DNA of 8,285 bases from Gammaproteobacteria bacterium (GTDB taxonomy: Bacteria > Pseudomonadota > Gammaproteobacteria > Pseudomonadales > Pseudohongiellaceae), in NCBI GenBank assembly GCA_016762975.1, contig JAESUV010000209.1:6767-15051 (forward strand), written 5' to 3'. Within the stretch, counting starts at the first letter, position 1. Each line of letters starts with the position of its first letter. The notes under the pieces are model-generated. The model searched no databases, was not told where the DNA came from, and worked only from the letters and a program-made list of their open reading frames with translations. Position numbers and translations under genes: made by a program. Of this stretch, positions 5,329-8,285 are shown piece by piece.

Positions 5329-5431
5329 ACTCGTCTCCATGCCGTTCAACGTACAAGAGCTTTAACGTCTTTTCCCGGTAAAGCTTTAATTTCCTCGAAA
5401 AAACAACCGACTAGCGATGAAAGCTCCGTTC

Positions 5432-5445
5432 AATTATCGATAATT
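5432..5445. promoter_or_regulatory. Perfect 14-bp AT-rich palindrome
   Basis: AATTATCGATAATT is its own reverse complement. It lies in the divergent region between the small membrane protein gene and imuA, about 25 bases upstream of the imuA promoter's -35 region. Symmetry and position suggest an operator for a dimeric regulator, but it matches no operator I can name. Confidence 0.4.
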
Positions 5446-5456
5446 TGAAGTTTCTA

Positions 5457-5484
5457 TTGCGCTGAGGAAATTGCTGCCTATAAT
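5457..5484 (+). promoter_or_regulatory. imuA promoter
   Basis: A perfect -10, TATAAT at 5479-5484, is preceded 16 bases upstream by TTGCGC at 5457-5462 (three of six matches to the -35 consensus). The start would be near 5491, inside the LexA box, so repressor binding would block initiation directly. Confidence 0.7.
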
Positions 5485-5503
5485 ACTGTATATCCATCCA
5501 GTA
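5484..5503 (+). promoter_or_regulatory. LexA box (SOS operator) of imuAB
   Basis: TACTGTATATCCATCCAGTA fits the gammaproteobacterial LexA consensus (CTGT-N8-ACAG within a TACTG...CAGTA frame) with a single difference in the core, CCAG for ACAG. It overlaps the last base of the -10 and the predicted transcription start, the expected place for LexA repression. This agrees with the known DNA-damage induction of imuA-imuB operons. Confidence 0.88.
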
Positions 5504-5523
5504 CTATTTAGGTTGAACCGATA

Positions 5524-6255
5524 ATGACTACTATTCAAACCCACTCAGACGCGCAGTTGCTAACTCAGAACCAATACCAATCAACACCGGCAGACGCCCT
5601 TCATAGTGCGGGCTCTAGCGACATAGATGAGCTAATACAGGACAACCCAAAGCTATGGCGCGGCTGCGATATGGCCGGTCAGGGCATGCAAGGTCGAAGC
5701 ACTGGTTTTACGCAACTGGATGCAATCCTTCCCGGGCGCGGGTGGCCCGAGAAAGGCCTAATGGAGGTCATCACACCTCACTGGGGCATGGGCGAGTTAC
5801 AGCTTTTGATTCCGCTCATGCGTTCAGTCGTTGAACAAGGAAAATGGATCCTGTGGATATCGCCCCCTTATTTGCTTTATGCCCCCGCCTTGGTGCAAGC
5901 GGGAATTAATACCGACCAGGTGCTGGTGGTCAAACTAGACACCTCTTGTAAGGACGCTTTATGGAGCATGGAAAAAGCTCTACAGACCGAGAACTGCGGT
6001 CTGGTGCTGGCCTGGCAAAACTGGCTACCCACTAAAGTATTGCGCCGTCTACAGCTGGCAGCCGACACAGGAGGCACTTTAGGTGTATTGTTTAAGCATC
6101 ATGATAGTGAGCACTCACCATCTCCTATACGACTTAAAATACAGGATTCTTACTCCGAGAATGCAGGTTTTAATGAGTCTGAAGTGACCGTCATTAAAGC
6201 CAGGGGTAATTTCCGCTCACTAAGCGCGAATATTAACCTCTACCAACAAGCCTGA
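5524..6255 (+). CDS. imuA: Translesion synthesis accessory protein ImuA
   Basis: A 243-residue RecA/SulA-like protein of the ImuA family, which works with ImuB in damage-induced mutagenic DNA synthesis. The first 40 or so residues are polar and poorly conserved. The core then shows STGFTQLDAILPGRGWPEKG (59-78), LMEV (79-82), WISPPYLLYAPAL (111-123), LRRLQLAA (173-180) and SPIRLKI (200-206), all typical of ImuA. The place of the RecA Walker A loop is taken by TPHWGMGE (84-91), which lacks the Lys-Ser/Thr needed for ATP binding, so ATPase activity is unlikely here. The gene follows a LexA box; its ribosome site is weak (AGG 11 bases from ATG). imuB begins 18 bases after its stop, indicating one operon. 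Confidence 0.9.
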   Translation: MTTIQTHSDAQLLTQNQYQSTPADALHSAGSSDIDELIQDNPKLWRGCDMAGQGMQGRSTGFTQLDAILPGRGWPEKGLMEVITPHWGMGELQLLIPLMRSVVEQGKWILWISPPYLLYAPALVQAGINTDQVLVVKLDTSCKDALWSMEKALQTENCGLVLAWQNWLPTKVLRRLQLAADTGGTLGVLFKHHDSEHSPSPIRLKIQDSYSENAGFNESEVTVIKARGNFRSLSANINLYQQA

Positions 6256-6273
6256 CCTGTCTGGAGCAACACC

Positions 6274-7770
6274 TTGAAAGACCCAGACAGTGAGGCACAG
6301 CTCCCTCTCCCCTGTATAGCGCCTGAATCTGGCGCTCAGCTTATCCGACTTCCTGCTGGGCCCAAAAGCTTAGCGAAGGGCCACTCCCCCACGGCCGCTA
6401 CAAACGGTACGAGTATTAAACACGCCACAAGACGCAGCAAATCTAACAGCCTATGGTATGCACTTTATTTTCCTCAGCTTAAAGAGCTAGATTCAACACA
6501 GCAGAAGAAGTATCTCGATCAATTAGCCGATCACATGCAGAGGGTTAGCTCTACAATAAGCTTCCACCCTCTAGCATTAATCTGTGAGGTACGAAGTAGC
6601 CTGAAATACTTTGCAGGCATCGATGCTATTCATCAGAAGCTGCAAAAACTCATAGAGGAACAATTACAGCAGTGGGGTTTAGCAGATAACTTCTTTTATG
6701 CCGCCAGCCCTACTGTCAGCGGCAGCTTATTACTAGCCAAGTCCGGACACAATGTGCTGGTCTATCGACAAAAAAACTTGCGCTCAGCATTAGGGCAACT
6801 CTCCACAGATGTGCTAGATTTAAACAAGGAACAACGGCGGCGACTTCTTAATATGGGAATTCGTCATTTAAGGGACATCTGGCGCCTACCTAGCGAAGGT
6901 TTATGTAAGCGCTTTGGCAGTAACTTTGTTAACCAGCTAGACAAGGCGTTAGGAAAAGCCGCTGAGCCGACGCGAAATTATATTCCTCCGCCAACATTCG
7001 TTGCATCCTATGATCTACCTTATGAATTTGAAAATCTTGATCAGTTATTGCCGATTGCCGATGAATTATTAGCGCAGCTTTGCGATTTCTTACAGCAACG
7101 AGATCTTAGCACCAGTAGCCTCGTCTTATCCTTGTTTCATGAGAGGCGCGACAATACTGAAGTTAATATCAGATTACGCATGGCAAGTCGTATACAGCAG
7201 CATCTCATGCTATTGCTAGAGACCCATTTCAATAGATTATCTATTCCAGCTCCGGTAGTCGCCATCAAGATCGAAGTTAAAAAATTTGACGCCTTCTTTA
7301 CCAAAAGTAATTCTTTGCTAAAAGATGAAGCATCAAGCCTAGGGCCTCATGGTGACAGTAATCTTATTCAGTTTATGGAACAGTTGCAGGCAAGGCTAGG
7401 CAAGAATCATGTAAAGAGTGTTCGTAGCGCGGCTCAGCATTGCCCAGAATATTCTAGCCTGCAGATCGACTACAAAGAGAAACCGAATCGAGGAGGCAGG
7501 GTAGCTATGCCTACAGAAGTTTCTACAAATCCCAGGCCCCTGTGGCTACTGCAGGAACCTAAGCAACTCAACATCAACAAGGGCAGGCTTTTTTATCGCA
7601 AGCCTATCACTATCGTCAGTGGACCCGAACGGATAGAGACGCACTGGTGGTCAGGAACCGATGTGCGTCGGGATTATTATGTCGCTAAGGAGCTTCACGG
7701 TAGCAGGCTATGGATTTATAAAGAAAAAGATAATGCAGGAAACTGGTACTTACACGGGATATTTTCTTAA
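6274..7770 (+). CDS. imuB: Y-family polymerase-like protein ImuB (non-catalytic)
   Basis: A 498-residue ImuB-type protein, expected to act as an adaptor linking the translesion polymerase to the sliding clamp. The start is TTG at 6274, supported by GGAG at 6263-6266 with a 7-base gap; no ATG is available before the domain begins. Residues 1-58 form a polar, low-complexity extension. The Y-family core starts at LWYALYFPQL (60-69), where active polymerases have an aspartate pair; none is present. The second catalytic site is replaced by EVRSSLKYFAG (105-115). A helix-hairpin-helix-like segment lies at 184-206. The C-terminal ImuB signature includes PRPLWLLQEP (420-429), GPERIETHWWSG (450-461), RDYYVA (466-471) and WYLHGIFS (491-498). 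No obvious QxxLF-type clamp motif was seen. The following gene is not dnaE2. Confidence 0.9.
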   Translation: MKDPDSEAQLPLPCIAPESGAQLIRLPAGPKSLAKGHSPTAATNGTSIKHATRRSKSNSLWYALYFPQLKELDSTQQKKYLDQLADHMQRVSSTISFHPLALICEVRSSLKYFAGIDAIHQKLQKLIEEQLQQWGLADNFFYAASPTVSGSLLLAKSGHNVLVYRQKNLRSALGQLSTDVLDLNKEQRRRLLNMGIRHLRDIWRLPSEGLCKRFGSNFVNQLDKALGKAAEPTRNYIPPPTFVASYDLPYEFENLDQLLPIADELLAQLCDFLQQRDLSTSSLVLSLFHERRDNTEVNIRLRMASRIQQHLMLLLETHFNRLSIPAPVVAIKIEVKKFDAFFTKSNSLLKDEASSLGPHGDSNLIQFMEQLQARLGKNHVKSVRSAAQHCPEYSSLQIDYKEKPNRGGRVAMPTEVSTNPRPLWLLQEPKQLNINKGRLFYRKPITIVSGPERIETHWWSGTDVRRDYYVAKELHGSRLWIYKEKDNAGNWYLHGIFS

Positions 7771-7867
7771 GCTAGTTTCTTGGAGCCATCTCTTCAGTCC
7801 ACATTTTAAAATCCATCTCCTTAAACCTACGGAATTTAAATCCCAATGCCATGATTTACATTAATAC

Positions 7868-7898
7868 TTGAACACCCTATTTGATGCACACTTATATT
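7868..7898 (+). promoter_or_regulatory. Possible promoter of the downstream exported protein gene
   Basis: TTGAAC (7868-7873) and TATATT (7893-7898) each match consensus well, but the spacer is 19 bases; TTATAT (7892-7897) with 18 is the alternative. The downstream gene begins at 7942. It would separate this gene from the SOS operon. No clear terminator was found after imuB. Confidence 0.35.
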
Positions 7899-7941
7899 GT
7901 TATGAGGAGCAACTACATAAACATCACGAGGCAGTTTTAGC

Positions 7942-8285
7942 ATGGCCAGCTTACGCTGGACAATAGTTTTAGTTAGCAAATACACAAAGTATCTCTGTGT
8001 TTTCCTCGCTGTATTCCTCTTCAACTATTCCGTAGATGCTAGCGAAACCGATACGCTTACTGAGACCAATCCATGGCAGTGGCTGGAAAGGGGAAGGAGC
8101 CAGATTTCCCAGAACGTTACAGCTCTAGGTCGAAATCTTGATGCCTGGCTATCCGGCGAAAGCATCGGGGACAACTCGAACGAAACCTACCTACGTATCC
8201 GCCTCAATCAACAAGTAGGCTCATTTGATAGCTACCATTCACGAATACAAATAGATGGGAGTCTTGACCTACCCCAGACATCGAA
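7942..8285 (+). CDS. Exported protein of unknown function, N-terminal part
   Basis: The frame from ATG 7942 is open to the window edge, giving 114 residues; the 3' end is missing. CGAGG at 7927-7931, 10 bases upstream, supports the start. A positively charged N-terminus is followed by a hydrophobic stretch at about residues 17-28 (YLCVFLAVFLFN) and then SVDASE, consistent with a cleaved signal peptide with processing near residue 33. The mature start has NPWQWLERGRSQIS, then LGRNLDAWLSGE, then ETYLRIRLNQQ and alternating polar/hydrophobic segments (SRIQIDGSLDLPQTS) that resemble beta strands. An outer-membrane or periplasmic beta-rich protein is a reasonable inference; I do not recognise a named family. 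Confidence 0.65.
   Translation, partial: MASLRWTIVLVSKYTKYLCVFLAVFLFNYSVDASETDTLTETNPWQWLERGRSQISQNVTALGRNLDAWLSGESIGDNSNETYLRIRLNQQVGSFDSYHSRIQIDGSLDLPQTS

Noticed and set aside
5524..6255. Reading this gene as recA or sulA
   Set aside because: It lacks the Walker A lysine of RecA and is longer than SulA; the LPGRGWP and SPPYLLYAPAL motifs and the imuB partner identify ImuA.
7836..8024. 62-codon minus-strand frame
   Set aside because: It is antisense to the start of the exported protein gene and its promoter region, with no supporting features.
1..8285. CRISPR arrays, tRNA or rRNA genes, insertion sequences
   Set aside because: No regularly spaced direct repeats, cloverleaf or rRNA-like sequence, or transposase frame was seen on either strand.

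Overview
This window looks like chromosomal DNA from a gammaproteobacterium outside the Enterobacterales, possibly a marine Cellvibrionales/Oceanospirillales or Pseudomonas-like lineage. That placement is an inference from gene order and protein sequence only. The core is the conserved block ubiH-pepP / (TIGR02449)-zapA-ssrS(6S RNA)-ygfA, with the first pair on the minus strand and the rest divergent on the plus strand. E. coli has nearly the same layout, but two usual members, ygfB upstream of pepP and ubiI downstream of ubiH, are not here.

Layout. Bases 1-171 hold the end of a DUF1499 protein (+). A roughly 300-base convergent spacer with a 9-bp tandem repeat follows. ubiH (476-1717, -) and pepP (1899-3221, -) are separated by an unusually long 181-base gap packed with inverted repeats. 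A divergent promoter region leads to a small ZapB-like coiled-coil gene (3446-3652, +) and zapA (3748-4062, +). A 267-base spacer contains three hairpins, one of them a near-perfect 76-nt stem-loop. The 6S RNA gene (about 4330-4503, +) and 5-formyltetrahydrofolate cyclo-ligase (4542-5132, +) come next. A tiny membrane protein gene (5236-5328, -) sits opposite an SOS-controlled pair, imuA (5524-6255, +) and imuB (6274-7770, +), preceded by a clear LexA box overlapping a perfect -10. The window ends inside an exported protein of unknown function (from 7942, +).

Functions. The minus-strand pair links peptide turnover (PepP) and ubiquinone synthesis (UbiH). The plus-strand block links FtsZ-ring assembly (ZapA and its small coiled-coil neighbour), global RNA polymerase control (6S RNA) and one-carbon metabolism (YgfA). 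ImuA and ImuB are accessory factors for damage-induced translesion synthesis; their usual partner polymerase DnaE2 (ImuC) is not encoded directly after them here.

The protein-coding content is mostly ordinary. The less explained material is in the non-coding DNA: the long hairpin between zapA and ssrS, the 97-base inverted-repeat element between pepP and ubiH, a possible leaderless promoter for ygfA in the tail of the 6S gene, and the small membrane protein opposite imuA. I did not find a clearly new multi-gene system.
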